Numbered from the stretch's first letter, positions 25,066 to 39,638 are shown. The stretch is 64,000 nt of DNA from Gardnerella leopoldii (GCF_003293675.1 NZ_CP029984.1:1256467-1320466); one strand, 5' to 3'. The notes: generated from the sequence alone by a model not told the origin. A program made the numbers and translations.

Positions 25066-25440
25066 CGAATACGCACGCAGTGTTCTCTCTCGTGTTTGTG
25101 TGACTACCTGCTTGAGTGCTTATAGCGCGAGCGTTCCAGCATTTTTGACCACAAATGCCCGCAGTTTTTCCTCGTGTTTGGAGTGTGTCGGTGTGTGTTG
25201 CGCTCCATTTGTGAGAACACTCTCTCACGTTTGGAGGGTTAACCCTCGCTCTACGCTCCATTTGCGAGACGACACTCGCACTATACGTGCTCGCTACGAA
25301 ACTCGCGTTGGAAGTCCACTGGACTTCCAACTTAAGCGAGTTTCCGCTCCGAATTGCCTTCGCGCGCTAAATCGCAGCGCTCAGACAGGTCGTCGCGCCC
25401 ACGTTTGAAGAATTACAGATAACAGTATACGAAAACGAAA
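25066..25440 (-). other. Hairpin-rich non-coding stretch behind the rRNA operon
   Basis: No supported gene in about 375 bp. It is more GC-rich than its surroundings and packed with inverted repeats. A nested pair has outer arms AAACTCGC/GCGAGTTT (25299-25306, 25336-25343) around an inner 12-bp pair (25307-25318, 25320-25331). GAGGGTTAACCCTC is a perfect palindrome (25235-25248). AAATGGAGCG occurs twice on the minus strand. It could be a structured RNA or a dispersed palindromic element. Confidence 0.5.
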
Positions 25441-25457
25441 GAACAGTATGCGAATAT

Positions 25458-25488
25458 GAAAAAAGCGGGGAGTAAAAAACTCCCCGCT
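25458..25488 (-). terminator. rRNA operon terminator
   Basis: 10-bp arms 25464-25473 and 25479-25488 (AGCGGGGAGT and complement). On the minus strand it ends in a run of six T. It lies 10 bp beyond the 5S gene. Confidence 0.92.
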
Positions 25489-25497
25489 AGAAAAATA

Positions 25498-25615
25498 ATG
25501 CGGCAGCGTGCTAGTCTCCCACACCCTATCGAGTGCAGTACCCTCGCCGTGTCAGGCCTTAGCTTCCGGGTTCGGAATGGGACCGGGCGTCTCACCTGAG
25601 CCATGACCACCGCAA
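25498..25615 (-). rRNA. 5S ribosomal RNA
   Basis: The minus strand reads a complete 5S: starts near TTTGCGGTGGTCATGGC and contains the conserved loop GGTCCCATTCCGAACCCGG and the 3' part GAGACTAGCACGCTGCCGC. Ends are estimated to a few bases. Last gene of the operon. Confidence 0.93.
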
Positions 25616-25794
25616 AACTAGATTATACACTCAAAACCATTGAGTGGCAACACGTGGCGGTTAGGGAACCGGACATGAACGCGCGTAAAAACTCTTTTAC
25701 CAACTGATCGTTAAGCAAAACATTCAGTACTCATTAACGCTAGAAGAATAATACTCATAAGGAACTCACCCTCCCCACTAGTAAAAGTGAGGAA

Positions 25795-30758
<4,964 letters not shown>

Positions 30759-31510
30759 ACTTCAATGAAGAGCCAACAAAAGGCTCCAATATTAAAAAGA
30801 AAAAGACGAGACATTCTTTAAGGAAAGAACATCCCAACAAAAAACCTCACCACCATTTAACCATCTCTCAGGCACCCTGCAATCTGCAAGGCAGGCAATG
30901 AACTGGCAATAATTAACTAATAAGTAGTACAGACACGCTCTTGAGTTCTCAAACCACCACCACACCAGCCGGCCCATCAACCTCAACCGAGGAGAACCAG
31001 CCGCGCTGAGCAGCAAGAGATAAACTTACACCAACCCACGCTAAAACGCAAACCCACCAAAAACAAACACCCCAAAACCATTGAAAACAAGCCAAAACAC
31101 CGGCGTGTCGAAAATCGCAAAAAAGCACCCAAAAACCAACACAAAACCAGGAACAATAATCAAAACCAACAAAAAATAATCAAAAATAGCCCCAAAAACC
31201 TCAAAATCGGGAGTGTCGCGCACCCACGCATTAAGAAAAACAGCAACAAAGACGCAATTAATACGGAATCAACGCGAAAAATACACAATAAAAGCAGAAA
31301 AAGATGAGATATACGATTAGATAACACAAAAAATATATGAGTGCGATATATGGAATACATACGAAATAAGAAATACCTATATAAATAGATACTTATTAAA
31401 TAAACTTTTATAAAGAATACAAAGCACATAAAAACACAAAAAGCATAAAGCACATAAAGAAAATAAGAATAGGACATTAACAGACATTAATAAAAAGAAG
31501 GAGCAGAAGA
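30759..31510 (-). other. rRNA operon leader and promoter region
   Basis: About 750 bp without a gene. A boxA-like element lies at 30941-30960 (TTTGAGAACTCAAG on the minus strand). On the plus strand 31020-31200 is nearly free of T runs and rich in A and C, that is, a G/T-rich transcript strand. CGACAC blocks occur twice on the minus strand (31105-31110, 31213-31218) within similar surroundings 108 bp apart and may mark tandem promoters, but I cannot assign clean -35/-10 pairs. Confidence 0.55.
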
Positions 31511-32281
31511 ATGAGCAACAAGCAATCGAACAGCAAACGCCATATTGTTGTACTAACCGGAGCAGGAATCTCCACAAGCGCTGGCATTCCTGATTTTCGC
31601 GGACCAGATGGCGTATGGACTAAGCACCCAGAACAAATGAGTGTTTACGACATAGACGCGTTTTTAAGCAGCGAAGAAGAACGCATTTACTCTTGGCGAT
31701 GGCAAAAAGAGTCACCTGTTTGGAACGCTCAGCCAGGAACAGCACACAAGGCACTTGTAAAACTTGAGAAAGCTGGAATGCTAGATTTAATAGCCACCCA
31801 AAACTTTGACGCACTTCACGAAAAAGCTGGCAATAGCCCAGATATTATAGTGAATTTGCACGGAAGCATTGGAACCTCACACTGCATGAGCTGCCACGCG
31901 AGCTATAAAACTGCCGATATTATGCGCGACTTAGACGAGCATCCAGATCCGCATTGCAGACGCGCTCTTCCATACCGTAGCAATATGCCTTGCAACGGTT
32001 TAATCAAAACAGACGTTGTATATTTTGGCGAGGCACTTCCTGAGGGAGCAATGGAACGAAGCGCGCAAGCAATAGTTAAAGCGGACGAGCTATGGGTTAT
32101 TGGTTCCACGCTAGAAGTATTTCCAGCTGCTTCTCTCGTACCGTTAGCCGCGCGTGCAGGAGTGCCTATTACGATAATGAACCTGGGCTCTACACAATAC
32201 GACTATTTGGCAGAGCGTATTATTCGCGAAGATATTGCGAAAGCTCTGCCAAAATTAGTAGACGAAACTATTGCAAAGTGA
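31511..32281 (+). CDS. cobB: NAD-dependent protein deacylase, Sir2 family
   Basis: 256 residues. NAD-binding motifs GAGISTSAGIPDFRG (18-32 region) and TQNFDALHEKAG, catalytic histidine H117 in VNLHGSIGTSHC, and a four-cysteine zinc site (CMSCHASY ... HCRRALP ... MPCNGL). The later VYFGEALPEGAM and VIGSTLEVFPAASLVPLA are standard. It removes acyl groups from lysines in the cytoplasm. RBS AGAAGGAGCAG. Between the rRNA leader (divergent) and the alpha-glucosidase gene (convergent). Confidence 0.93.
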   Translation: MSNKQSNSKRHIVVLTGAGISTSAGIPDFRGPDGVWTKHPEQMSVYDIDAFLSSEEERIYSWRWQKESPVWNAQPGTAHKALVKLEKAGMLDLIATQNFDALHEKAGNSPDIIVNLHGSIGTSHCMSCHASYKTADIMRDLDEHPDPHCRRALPYRSNMPCNGLIKTDVVYFGEALPEGAMERSAQAIVKADELWVIGSTLEVFPAASLVPLAARAGVPITIMNLGSTQYDYLAERIIREDIAKALPKLVDETIAK

Positions 32282-32306
32282 CTATTGCAAAGTAACGCTA
32301 TTAAAA

Positions 32307-34226
32307 CTATTGCAAAGTAACAGCTATACCTTCCCAAGGCGCAAGCGTACCGTTTTTAAGCGATGTAAGCGCGTGATTCACGTCGTAAGTTGTAACCATT
32401 ACGTCACGCCCCACAAAAGCGTTAGAGGCGCGATTTTGCAATAATTGCGCGCTCTGCGTAGGTATAGGCACGGTTGAATCAGTCATATTAATCATTACGA
32501 GCATGCGTTCTGTAGATTCCGCAGAATTTGCAGCAGATTCCGCAGCAGTCTCTGCAGAGTCATCCTGCTTTTCGCAATCAGATTTAAGCTCGCGCACGAA
32601 AGCGTACACGCACTCGTCATCCGCATCGACCAAATTCCAAGAGCCAGCAGAAACAATCGGCTCCGAATGGCGCAAAGCAATTAAATACTTATAGAAAGCG
32701 TAAACGGAATCTGAATCTTCCATCTGCTCAGCTGCATTAATGTCTACGTAGTTAGGATTCACACTAATCCACGGCTCTGCGTTATTTTGCGACGTAACAT
32801 TAAAAGGCATAAAACCCGCGTATTTAGAAGCATTCCACTGCATTGGAGTTCTAGAATTGTCGCGCCCGCGCTTTGCGAGCGCATCCATCATCGACTCAGC
32901 CGACTGAATATGCGCTTCTTCTACGCGCTGCTTAAACATATTCAACGCTTCCAAATCGCGATACTGCTCGAGACGCGTAAAGTGCGCGTTAGTCATGCCT
33001 ATTTCCTCGCCTTGGTACACGTAAGGCGTGCCGCGGTGCATGTGAAGAAGCATGGCAATCGCCTTAGCAGAGCGCACGCGCATCTCCTCACTAGCCTCAC
33101 TACCCCAGCGAGAAAGCGCACGCGGCTGATCGTGATTATTAAAGAACAAGCTCGCCCAACCAGCATCCGCTACCGCTTGCTGTTGCTCTGCCATCACGCG
33201 CTTTAATTCCGTAAGCTTTAGCGGCACAGGGTTCCACTTAGTTCCGTTTTCGCAATCGATATCCACGTGATTGAACAGGAATAACATGTCGAGTTCACTG
33301 TGAGTAGGGTCAGTAATATAAGTATTACGGTGCGGAGAAATTCCCGGAGCTTCACCAACAGTTAAGAAACCTTCGCGCCCTTCGAAAACTTCTGCACGCA
33401 TCTCACGTAAGAATTCGTCTAAACGAGGACCATCCGAGCAGAACGGGAACGGCGAAGAATAGCCGTCAGCACCAGCTGGAAAATCTTCAATCTGGCAGCC
33501 AACTTCCCCAGGCAAACGACCTTCAGAATCAACATGCTTGGAAATTTGCGTAATCACATCCATGCGGAAGCCGTCAATTCCGCGATCCATCCACCAATTC
33601 ATCATCTTGTACACGGCAGCGCGAACCGCAGGATTTTCCCAATTCAAATCTGGCTGCTTTGGAGAATACTGGTGAAGGAAGTATTCTCCGCGCCTCGGAT
33701 CGTAAGTCCACGCGGAACCGCCGAAATACGAACCCCACTTATTCGGCTCCGCACCCGGCTCACCAGGCACACAACCTTCACGCGCAGGCCTCCACCAATA
33801 CCAATCAGCGTAATCACTAGAAGCATCTCTTGAAGCCTGGAACCAAGCATGCTCGTCAGAAGTGTGATTTACTACTAAATCCATCACAACTTTAAGCCCA
33901 CGCTTGTGCGCGCCAGCCAAAAGTTCGTCCATATCTTCCAAAGTGCCAAAAAGCGGATCAATATCTTGATAGTCAGAAATATCGTAACCGTTATCGTCTT
34001 GCGGAGACTTGTAAACAGGGCTGAGCCAAAGCACGTCAACACCTAAATCAGCCAAATAGTCAAGGCGCGAAGTGATTCCCTTCAAATCACCAATGCCGTC
34101 ACCGTTCGTGTCTTGGAAGCTTCGCGGATAAATCTGATACACTACTGCATTCGCCCACCAAGGGTTTGGAGTAGCGCCGTTCGTGCGCACGGATTCTGGC
34201 AAGTTTGCTCTGTCAAAAGTAGTCAT
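32307..34226 (-). CDS. Alpha-glucosidase / oligo-1,6-glucosidase (GH13)
   Basis: 639 residues, cytoplasmic (no signal). N-terminal VVYQIYPRSFQDTNGDGIGDL is the GH13 subfamily 31 hallmark. Conserved regions: DLVVNHTSDEH, GIDGFRMDVI (nucleophile D223), LTVGEAPG (acid/base E292), FFNNHDQPR (D366). It hydrolyses terminal alpha-1,6 or alpha-1,4 bonds of isomalto- or malto-oligosaccharides. The C-terminal beta domain carries an unusual alanine/glutamate/serine insert (around 570-590, DSAETAAESAANSAESTER) in a loop. The ribosome site is weak (TGGGGAT). It probably works with pulA and malQ although it lies 26 kb away. Confidence 0.9.
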   Translation of the reverse strand: MTTFDRANLPESVRTNGATPNPWWANAVVYQIYPRSFQDTNGDGIGDLKGITSRLDYLADLGVDVLWLSPVYKSPQDDNGYDISDYQDIDPLFGTLEDMDELLAGAHKRGLKVVMDLVVNHTSDEHAWFQASRDASSDYADWYWWRPAREGCVPGEPGAEPNKWGSYFGGSAWTYDPRRGEYFLHQYSPKQPDLNWENPAVRAAVYKMMNWWMDRGIDGFRMDVITQISKHVDSEGRLPGEVGCQIEDFPAGADGYSSPFPFCSDGPRLDEFLREMRAEVFEGREGFLTVGEAPGISPHRNTYITDPTHSELDMLFLFNHVDIDCENGTKWNPVPLKLTELKRVMAEQQQAVADAGWASLFFNNHDQPRALSRWGSEASEEMRVRSAKAIAMLLHMHRGTPYVYQGEEIGMTNAHFTRLEQYRDLEALNMFKQRVEEAHIQSAESMMDALAKRGRDNSRTPMQWNASKYAGFMPFNVTSQNNAEPWISVNPNYVDINAAEQMEDSDSVYAFYKYLIALRHSEPIVSAGSWNLVDADDECVYAFVRELKSDCEKQDDSAETAAESAANSAESTERMLVMINMTDSTVPIPTQSAQLLQNRASNAFVGRDVMVTTYDVNHALTSLKNGTLAPWEGIAVTLQ

Positions 34227-34361
34227 TTAATCCCCATTAATTTACATTGATAAGTATTTTTATTGCAGTTTTATTTATTACAAATAATTCTATTTACTTA
34301 ATAATATTTATGATTTTAGACTCTAAATTTTATCAGCATATTAGATGTTACGCGCGGATCA

Positions 34362-34396
34362 TAAAAAGCGGCCCGCAGTAAAAATTGCGAGCCGCT
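34362..34396 (-). terminator. Terminator after the ketopantoate-reductase-like gene
   Basis: 11-bp arms (34367-34377, 34386-34396), one G-U pair on the minus strand, followed by a T-run (complement of 34362-34366). Confidence 0.85.
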
Positions 34397-34440
34397 CCTC
34401 CTTCTCATTCATTGCAAGAGCTATAGGGATACTCTCTAAA

Positions 34441-35409
34441 TTATTGCTGATTATGAAGCTTGAACGCGAGTTCTGCCAAATGAACTCCGTGCGTTAAGAA
34501 TTCGTGAGTGCGGCAAACGTAATCATTTTCGCGACCGAGCTTTGCAATATATCCGTTGATGTAATCGACTTCAGTCTTTCGTCCGCGACTCATATCTTGG
34601 TACATAGAAGGATAGTGCAAAGGATTTGCAACACGACTTACGTAATCGATAGCCTCCAACTCCTGCTGACGCGTATTAACCATACGAATTCCTGCACGAT
34701 CGCACACGTCGTACGCTTCGTTAATAAGCTGTCGAGCCATATCCATAGACCCAGGGTACGAAATAAACTGGCCCATTTGAATCTGATACATTGTGCACAA
34801 AGTGTTAACTACGGAATTGAAAACTACCTTCGCCATGCACGTACCCTTGAAATCTTCCGTAATAGTAGGATTCAAGCCTGCAGCTTTAAAATCGTCTCGC
34901 ATAGCAAGCTCAACATCGCTCACCTGCTCGTTTAACGCACACATGTTCATGGTACCAACGCCAACTTTACCAATAAAATCAACGTCGCCCGGACCGTTCA
35001 AAACGGTTGCAATCATTGCAGTTCCACCATAAATATGGTCATCCGGGAAATATTGCTGCAACTTTTCGAAATGACCCCAACCATTCATAGCAGCAAACAC
35101 AACCTGATGCTCTTTAAACAAATGCTTACAACGCTCCAACATTTCCGCAAGCTGCATTTGCTTCATAAACACGATCCACACGTCTGGATCGCCGTCATAA
35201 TCTTCAGGCGTATACATATTAATCGGCACTAAATGACGGTTTTCGTGGTCACGGCTCACCATTACGCCGCCTTGCTCGCGAACTTTATTCACATTTTCAT
35301 CCCAGGCATCAATGAAATCAACATGAATGCCAGCCGTTTCCTGCAACAAAACGCCATAGCGATATCCCATAGCTCCCGAACCGATCATTGCATATTTCAT
35401 GCCACTCAT
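34441..35409 (-). CDS. Ketopantoate reductase-like dehydrogenase (ApbA/PanE family)
   Basis: 322 residues. N-terminal Rossmann fold with GSGAMGYRYGVLL (glycine-rich NADP motif), FMKQMQLAEML, and the helical C-terminal domain with KVVFNSVVNTLCTMY and SMYQDMSRGRKTEVDYINGYI, which contains the conserved K, N and ...EVDYINGY motif of PanE. It reduces 2-dehydropantoate to pantoate, or a related 2-oxo acid. Excellent ribosome site AAAGGAGGTG. Single gene with its own terminator. Other pantothenate genes are not in the window, so the physiological substrate is open. Confidence 0.85.
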   Translation of the reverse strand: MSGMKYAMIGSGAMGYRYGVLLQETAGIHVDFIDAWDENVNKVREQGGVMVSRDHENRHLVPINMYTPEDYDGDPDVWIVFMKQMQLAEMLERCKHLFKEHQVVFAAMNGWGHFEKLQQYFPDDHIYGGTAMIATVLNGPGDVDFIGKVGVGTMNMCALNEQVSDVELAMRDDFKAAGLNPTITEDFKGTCMAKVVFNSVVNTLCTMYQIQMGQFISYPGSMDMARQLINEAYDVCDRAGIRMVNTRQQELEAIDYVSRVANPLHYPSMYQDMSRGRKTEVDYINGYIAKLGRENDYVCRTHEFLTHGVHLAELAFKLHNQQ

Positions 35410-35493
35410 AGTGACACCTCCTTTTAGATAAAAATGTGCTTAGGCGAAATTCGTGCATACATGGAAATTCGTCGAAGCGGCTGTGAATATAAT

Positions 35494-35543
35494 AAAAAGC
35501 AGTAAGGCTGATTGTAGTGACTAAAATCAGCCAACTGCTTTTT
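35494..35543. terminator. Strong terminator after rbsK
   Basis: 10-bp arms AAAAAGCAGT (35494-35503) and ACTGCTTTTT (35534-35543) plus an inner pair GGCTGATT/AATCAGCC. Symmetric U-tracts make it work in both directions. Confidence 0.9.
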
Positions 35544-35651
35544 GGTTTTTATAGCATATTACACAGTTTTAGAAGAATGTCAAAATTCTGTACATCGGCA
35601 AGGCGCGAACGTCAACTGAATATACTTACAATTTATGCATGCATCACCTAC

Positions 35652-36713
35652 TTACAAGTGAAAAAATTGACGAATTTGAGCAACTGTACCGTAGGAAGCT
35701 TGTGTGCCAAATCCAGTAGCAGCATATGCAGCTACATAAGAAGCGAGTGACGCCGCATCAACCAACCGCATATCCACAGACAAACACGCAAGCACAGTAC
35801 CCATAAAAGCATCGCCACAACCCGTAGTATCAACGGCATTGACATGCTGAGCCATAATTCGATGCACCGAATTATCAGCATAATCCAAAACCATAGACCC
35901 ATGTGAGCCAAGTGTTACTATTGCCTCATTAAAGCCAAACTCATGCATTGCATGAAGCGTATGCTTCCAATCAAATGAATCCCAATCACCACTATCTGGT
36001 TCTGAAATATGCAATAGCTGTGCCATTTCATGCTCATTGACCAGTAAGATATCTGCAGATCGTATAAGATCTCGCGGTAATGTATCCAAAAAAGGCGAAT
36101 TATTAAGCAAAACTTTTACGCCATGCTCATGTGCTAAGCGAGCGCACATCGTAACCGATTCTAATGGACTTTCCAAGCAAAGCCCTAATACTTTTGCATT
36201 AGTAATAGCAGCTTGTACAGATGACGACTGAATATAATCAATATCAACTTGCGAGTTAGATCCAGGCGCATAAACAATAGTATTTTCGCCACTTTGCGCA
36301 TCCACTGTAATCACTGTTGCGCCACTGTTGCAATTGGGTACATGACGTACATACGTCGTATCAACACCAGATTCTCGCAAAGCACCAGTAAGAAAATCAG
36401 CATTAGCATCATTACCTACAGCACCGAACATACATACGTGCGCACCAAGCTTTGCAGCAGATACTGCCTGATTACCTGACTTACCTCCAGGCAGTATTCG
36501 TATTTCGTCACCTTTAATGGTCTCACCAGGCATAGGAAGACGATTAGCAACAATAGTATAATCCGCATTCATAGAACCAACTATCGCTACAGTAGGCATC
36601 TTCATATTTCGTAACGCAGGCAATGTCTCACGTTGCAAAGCCACGTTAACAGGCTGAATGACTTTAATCTTTTCTAAACTCTCCAACGAGTCAAGCATAT
36701 GATAACTACACAT
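35652..36713 (-). CDS. rbsK: Ribokinase
   Basis: 353 residues from ATG 36713, chosen for AGGGAGAA upstream; the frame is open to 36797 but overlaps rbsD. PfkB-type kinase: N-terminal AIVGSMNADYTIVANRLPMPGETIKG, GGKSGNQAVSAAKLGA, NNSPF, LLVNEHE and the anion-hole/base motif DTTGCGDAFMG. It phosphorylates D-ribose at O5. About 35 residues precede the usual ribokinase start, a short extension of unknown role. Last gene of the ribose operon, 31 bp behind rbsD. Confidence 0.93.
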   Translation of the reverse strand: MCSYHMLDSLESLEKIKVIQPVNVALQRETLPALRNMKMPTVAIVGSMNADYTIVANRLPMPGETIKGDEIRILPGGKSGNQAVSAAKLGAHVCMFGAVGNDANADFLTGALRESGVDTTYVRHVPNCNSGATVITVDAQSGENTIVYAPGSNSQVDIDYIQSSSVQAAITNAKVLGLCLESPLESVTMCARLAHEHGVKVLLNNSPFLDTLPRDLIRSADILLVNEHEMAQLLHISEPDSGDWDSFDWKHTLHAMHEFGFNEAIVTLGSHGSMVLDYADNSVHRIMAQHVNAVDTTGCGDAFMGTVLACLSVDMRLVDAASLASYVAAYAATGFGTQASYGTVAQIRQFFHL

Positions 36714-36744
36714 AATTCTCCCTAAATATTGCGCAAAACAAAGC

Positions 36745-37140
36745 TTAGAATGGAACACCACAACGCAGCAACACGTTAGAATACGGAGTAGTCTCACCCG
36801 TTCGAATCACGAATTTAGCTTGCGAAACAAGAGACTTAAATCCTTGTTCGCCATCATGAGGCACATAAGTCAATGGCACACCAAGCAAATCCTTGACCCA
36901 TGTTTCTGGAACATCATCACAAGCTTCTTCCGCCATAATACCAGACTCAAGAACAAGATCGTCCTTTATTGATGCAAGCACATCAGGAAATCGCGGTATT
37001 CCAAAAACCAAGGCTAAATCAATAACTTCTACGCCCGCTGGGACAGGCAAGCCACAGTCAGAAACAACAAATTGATCCTTATGCCTCAATTTTGCAATAG
37101 CAGCTGCTAATTGTGCGTTCAAAATACCATGAGTTAACAT
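36745..37140 (-). CDS. rbsD: D-ribose pyranase
   Basis: 131 residues of the RbsD/FucU fold: HGILNAQLAAAIAKLRHKDQ with catalytic histidine region, FVVSDCGLPVPAGVEVIDLALV, and the C-terminal VIRTGETTPYSNVLLRCGVPF. It interconverts pyranose and furanose forms of ribose so that ribokinase receives its substrate. RBS GGGGTGA. It lies between rbsB (293 bp upstream) and rbsK. Confidence 0.95.
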   Translation of the reverse strand: MLTHGILNAQLAAAIAKLRHKDQFVVSDCGLPVPAGVEVIDLALVFGIPRFPDVLASIKDDLVLESGIMAEEACDDVPETWVKDLLGVPLTYVPHDGEQGFKSLVSQAKFVIRTGETTPYSNVLLRCGVPF

Positions 37141-37433
37141 AATTCACCCCATATCGTGGCTCATGAAAGTGACATCAACAATGATCATCACCTTTATAAT
37201 AAATGCGCCACCACGAACATATATGATAAAAATCTTATTAAGAAAACAATGGCGTTGAGAACGCTAAATCATACGGTATTAATAAATTTTACTGTTACAA
37301 TTATTTTCACGAAAGCATCATGAATGCTCTCAGCGCCATATAAATTTTGCATTAGCTATATTAATCCATAAAACTACTCAACATAAACTTTAATGTTTAT
37401 ACACAGAATTACATAGTTTTATGCAAATATGTA

Positions 37434-38375
37434 TTACTCAAAATCACCCACATTCTTTACTGTCACTGTTTTCACAGTAATTGGCTCAGTCTTTGGAACA
37501 CTTTGCCCTTTAATAGCTTTTACAGCAGCAGCAACGGCAGAACGACCAAGTTCCTTTGGCTGCTGAGCAATTGTTCCAGCCATTGTGCCGGCTTTAATAG
37601 CTTTCATACCGTCAGCAGTGCCATCGAAACCTACTACTTTAATTTCTTTACCAGCTTTAGCTCCTAATGCTTGAATGGCACCTAATGCCATCTCGTCATT
37701 TTCGGCGTAAATGCCGGTTGCATTCGGGTGCGATTGCAACAAATTAGTAGCCACATTTAATGCTTCAGCACGGTCAAAGTTAGCAGTTTGTTCTGCTACA
37801 ACTTTAATATTTGAATATTTTTTAATACGATCTTTGAATCCTTTGCCACGGTCGCGAGTAGAAGCCGCTCCAGGAATACCTTGCAAAACCAAAACTTCAC
37901 CCTTTTCGCCCATACTATTAGCTAGCGTGTCAGCAGCCTGAGCACCACCAGCAACGTTATCGGAAGCAATATGCGAAGTAACTTTTTCACCAGTTACAGA
38001 ACGGTCAACAGAAATCACAGGCAAGTTCGCGCTTAGCAACGGGGCAACTGCAGGACCAGCAGCATCAGAATCTACAGGGTTAATAATAACAGCTTTTGCA
38101 CCTTGTGATTGAGCATTCTGCGCTTGATCCTGCTGCTTTGCAGAATCATTCTGAGCGTCGGAAACTTGCAAATCAACACCAAGTTTCTTTGCTTCAGCTT
38201 GGGCACCATCACGTAAATCCACAAAGAACGGATTATTCAAAGTAGAAACTAGCAATGCGACTTTATCGCCACCATTAGTACTACCACATGCACTCATGCT
38301 GACAATAAGTGCAGATGCTGCTGCAACCGCGCAAGCAATCTTTACGCCTCGACGCATAATTGGATAATTCATCAT
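37434..38375 (-). CDS. rbsB: Ribose ABC transporter substrate-binding lipoprotein
   Basis: 313 residues. Signal peptide with lipobox MSAC (SALIVSMSAC). The mature part matches periplasmic ribose-binding proteins: ALLVSTLNNPFFVDLRDGAQ, INPVDSDAAGPAV, SVDRSV, LQGIPGAASTRDRGKGF, YAENDEMALGAIQAL and VGFDGTADGMKAI. Two adjacent ATG codons follow AAAGGAG. Surface-anchored receptor for the RbsAC importer. The 3' gap to rbsD contains a weak stem-loop (37312-37332) that may balance expression. Confidence 0.93.
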   Translation of the reverse strand: MMNYPIMRRGVKIACAVAAASALIVSMSACGSTNGGDKVALLVSTLNNPFFVDLRDGAQAEAKKLGVDLQVSDAQNDSAKQQDQAQNAQSQGAKAVIINPVDSDAAGPAVAPLLSANLPVISVDRSVTGEKVTSHIASDNVAGGAQAADTLANSMGEKGEVLVLQGIPGAASTRDRGKGFKDRIKKYSNIKVVAEQTANFDRAEALNVATNLLQSHPNATGIYAENDEMALGAIQALGAKAGKEIKVVGFDGTADGMKAIKAGTMAGTIAQQPKELGRSAVAAAVKAIKGQSVPKTEPITVKTVTVKNVGDFE

Positions 38376-38528
38376 ATCTCCTTTGATTATTGCCCTGTGC
38401 TACCGCAAGTTTTTAGTTCGATAAATCCACAATGTTGCAGTGACATAAGGCTGATGTTTCACCATCTCTTTACCTTATTGTTACGTAGTTTTGAGTTATA
38501 AAGTTCAGTTATAATATTCCAAATCGTT

Positions 38529-38582
38529 TCAATTCTTGCTGAAAATATTGATTACTCGCCACTTACGAATCAACATTTGCAA
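38529..38582 (-). CDS. Possible 17-codon peptide between rbsC and rbsB
   Basis: A very strong ribosome site (AAGGAGGTG, complement of 38587-38595) stands 6 nt before TTG 38580-38582. It opens a 17-residue frame (LQMLIRKWRVINIFSKN) with an in-frame ATG at its third codon, ending at TGA 38529-38531. It lies in an unusually long 261-bp gap inside the ribose operon. It may be a coupling peptide, a stabilising ribosome-binding site, or a remnant. Confidence 0.35.
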   Translation of the reverse strand: MQMLIRKWRVINIFSKN

Positions 38583-38636
38583 GATTCACCTCCTTCCTAC
38601 GAGAAGATCAAGTTTATAAAAAGTATTAATTTGCTG

Positions 38637-39638
38637 TCAGTGCGTATCTTCCTTGCGGCGCAAAGTGTCAAGGCTCACAGCAAAGGCAATAACCAAACCA
38701 ATAACTACTTGCTGCCAGAAGGAGGAAACATTCAAAATATTCAAGCCATTACGAATTACAGCCAGCAAAATTGCTCCTACGAAAGTGCCAGAAATCTTAC
38801 CTTTACCGCCTGAAAGCGAAGCACCACCGATAACAACAGAAGCAATAGCATCCATTTCATAGCCAGTGGCGGCCTGAGGCTGAGCGGAATGTAAACGACC
38901 GGCAATAACTAAACCAGCGATGGCAGCGAAAATACCGGAAAAAATAAACACCATAATTTGTGTTTTATGAATATTGATACCAGAAAGGCGAGAGGCCTCC
39001 ATATTTCCACCAACAGCATACATAGAACGACCAGTAGTGGTGAAGTTCAGTATTACTGCAGCAATAACACCCATGATAATCATCATCACGATTGGCATTG
39101 GAATACCTAATATGTTGGCACCAAAGAAATTCACCATGCCAGAGGTAGAAATAGGACGACCGTCTGAAACAACAAGGGTAAGTCCACGCGCAACAGACAT
39201 CATTGCCAATGTAGCAATAAACGATGGTAACTTAAGAAAAGCGTTCGCAACACCTGAAATAAGACCAAAAAGCGCACCGGTTACTATACCTACAACAACA
39301 GTTAACACTGGCGGCAACCCCATAGAAACGCCTGTATACGCAACCAACATGCTAGAAATTGCAGCCACCGCACCTACTGACAAATCAATACCAGCGGACA
39401 CGATGACAAAGGTTTGACCGAATGCCAAAATAGCAACTGTCGCAGCTTGAATACCCACATTGAGAATATTCACACTTGTCAAAAATGCTGGCGTGGCGCA
39501 CGAAAGCGCAGCACACAAGATAATCAAGCCAATAAGAGCGCCATTACGTGACGCAAACTTTTTCGCTGCAGGCAAAAATCCTTTATCAACTGCACCGTAT
39601 CCCAAATGCTCAGATTTTGCACTACTCGTAGCAGCCAT
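38637..39638 (-). CDS. rbsC: Ribose ABC transporter permease
   Basis: 333 residues with eight to ten predicted membrane helices. Family markers: FGQTFVIVSAGIDLSVGAV, NAFLKLPSFIATLAMMSVARG, AVGGNMEASRLSGINI (coupling loop) and ASVVIGGASLSGGKGKISGT. Inner-membrane channel subunit of the ribose importer. RBS AAAGGAG. The C-terminus ends LDTLRRKEDTH. Confidence 0.95.
   Translation of the reverse strand: MAATSSAKSEHLGYGAVDKGFLPAAKKFASRNGALIGLIILCAALSCATPAFLTSVNILNVGIQAATVAILAFGQTFVIVSAGIDLSVGAVAAISSMLVAYTGVSMGLPPVLTVVVGIVTGALFGLISGVANAFLKLPSFIATLAMMSVARGLTLVVSDGRPISTSGMVNFFGANILGIPMPIVMMIIMGVIAAVILNFTTTGRSMYAVGGNMEASRLSGINIHKTQIMVFIFSGIFAAIAGLVIAGRLHSAQPQAATGYEMDAIASVVIGGASLSGGKGKISGTFVGAILLAVIRNGLNILNVSSFWQQVVIGLVIAFAVSLDTLRRKEDTH

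Noticed and set aside
31021..31200. CRISPR or short-repeat array in the skewed rRNA leader
   Set aside because: The region is repetitive in composition (A and C rich) but has no regularly spaced identical units.
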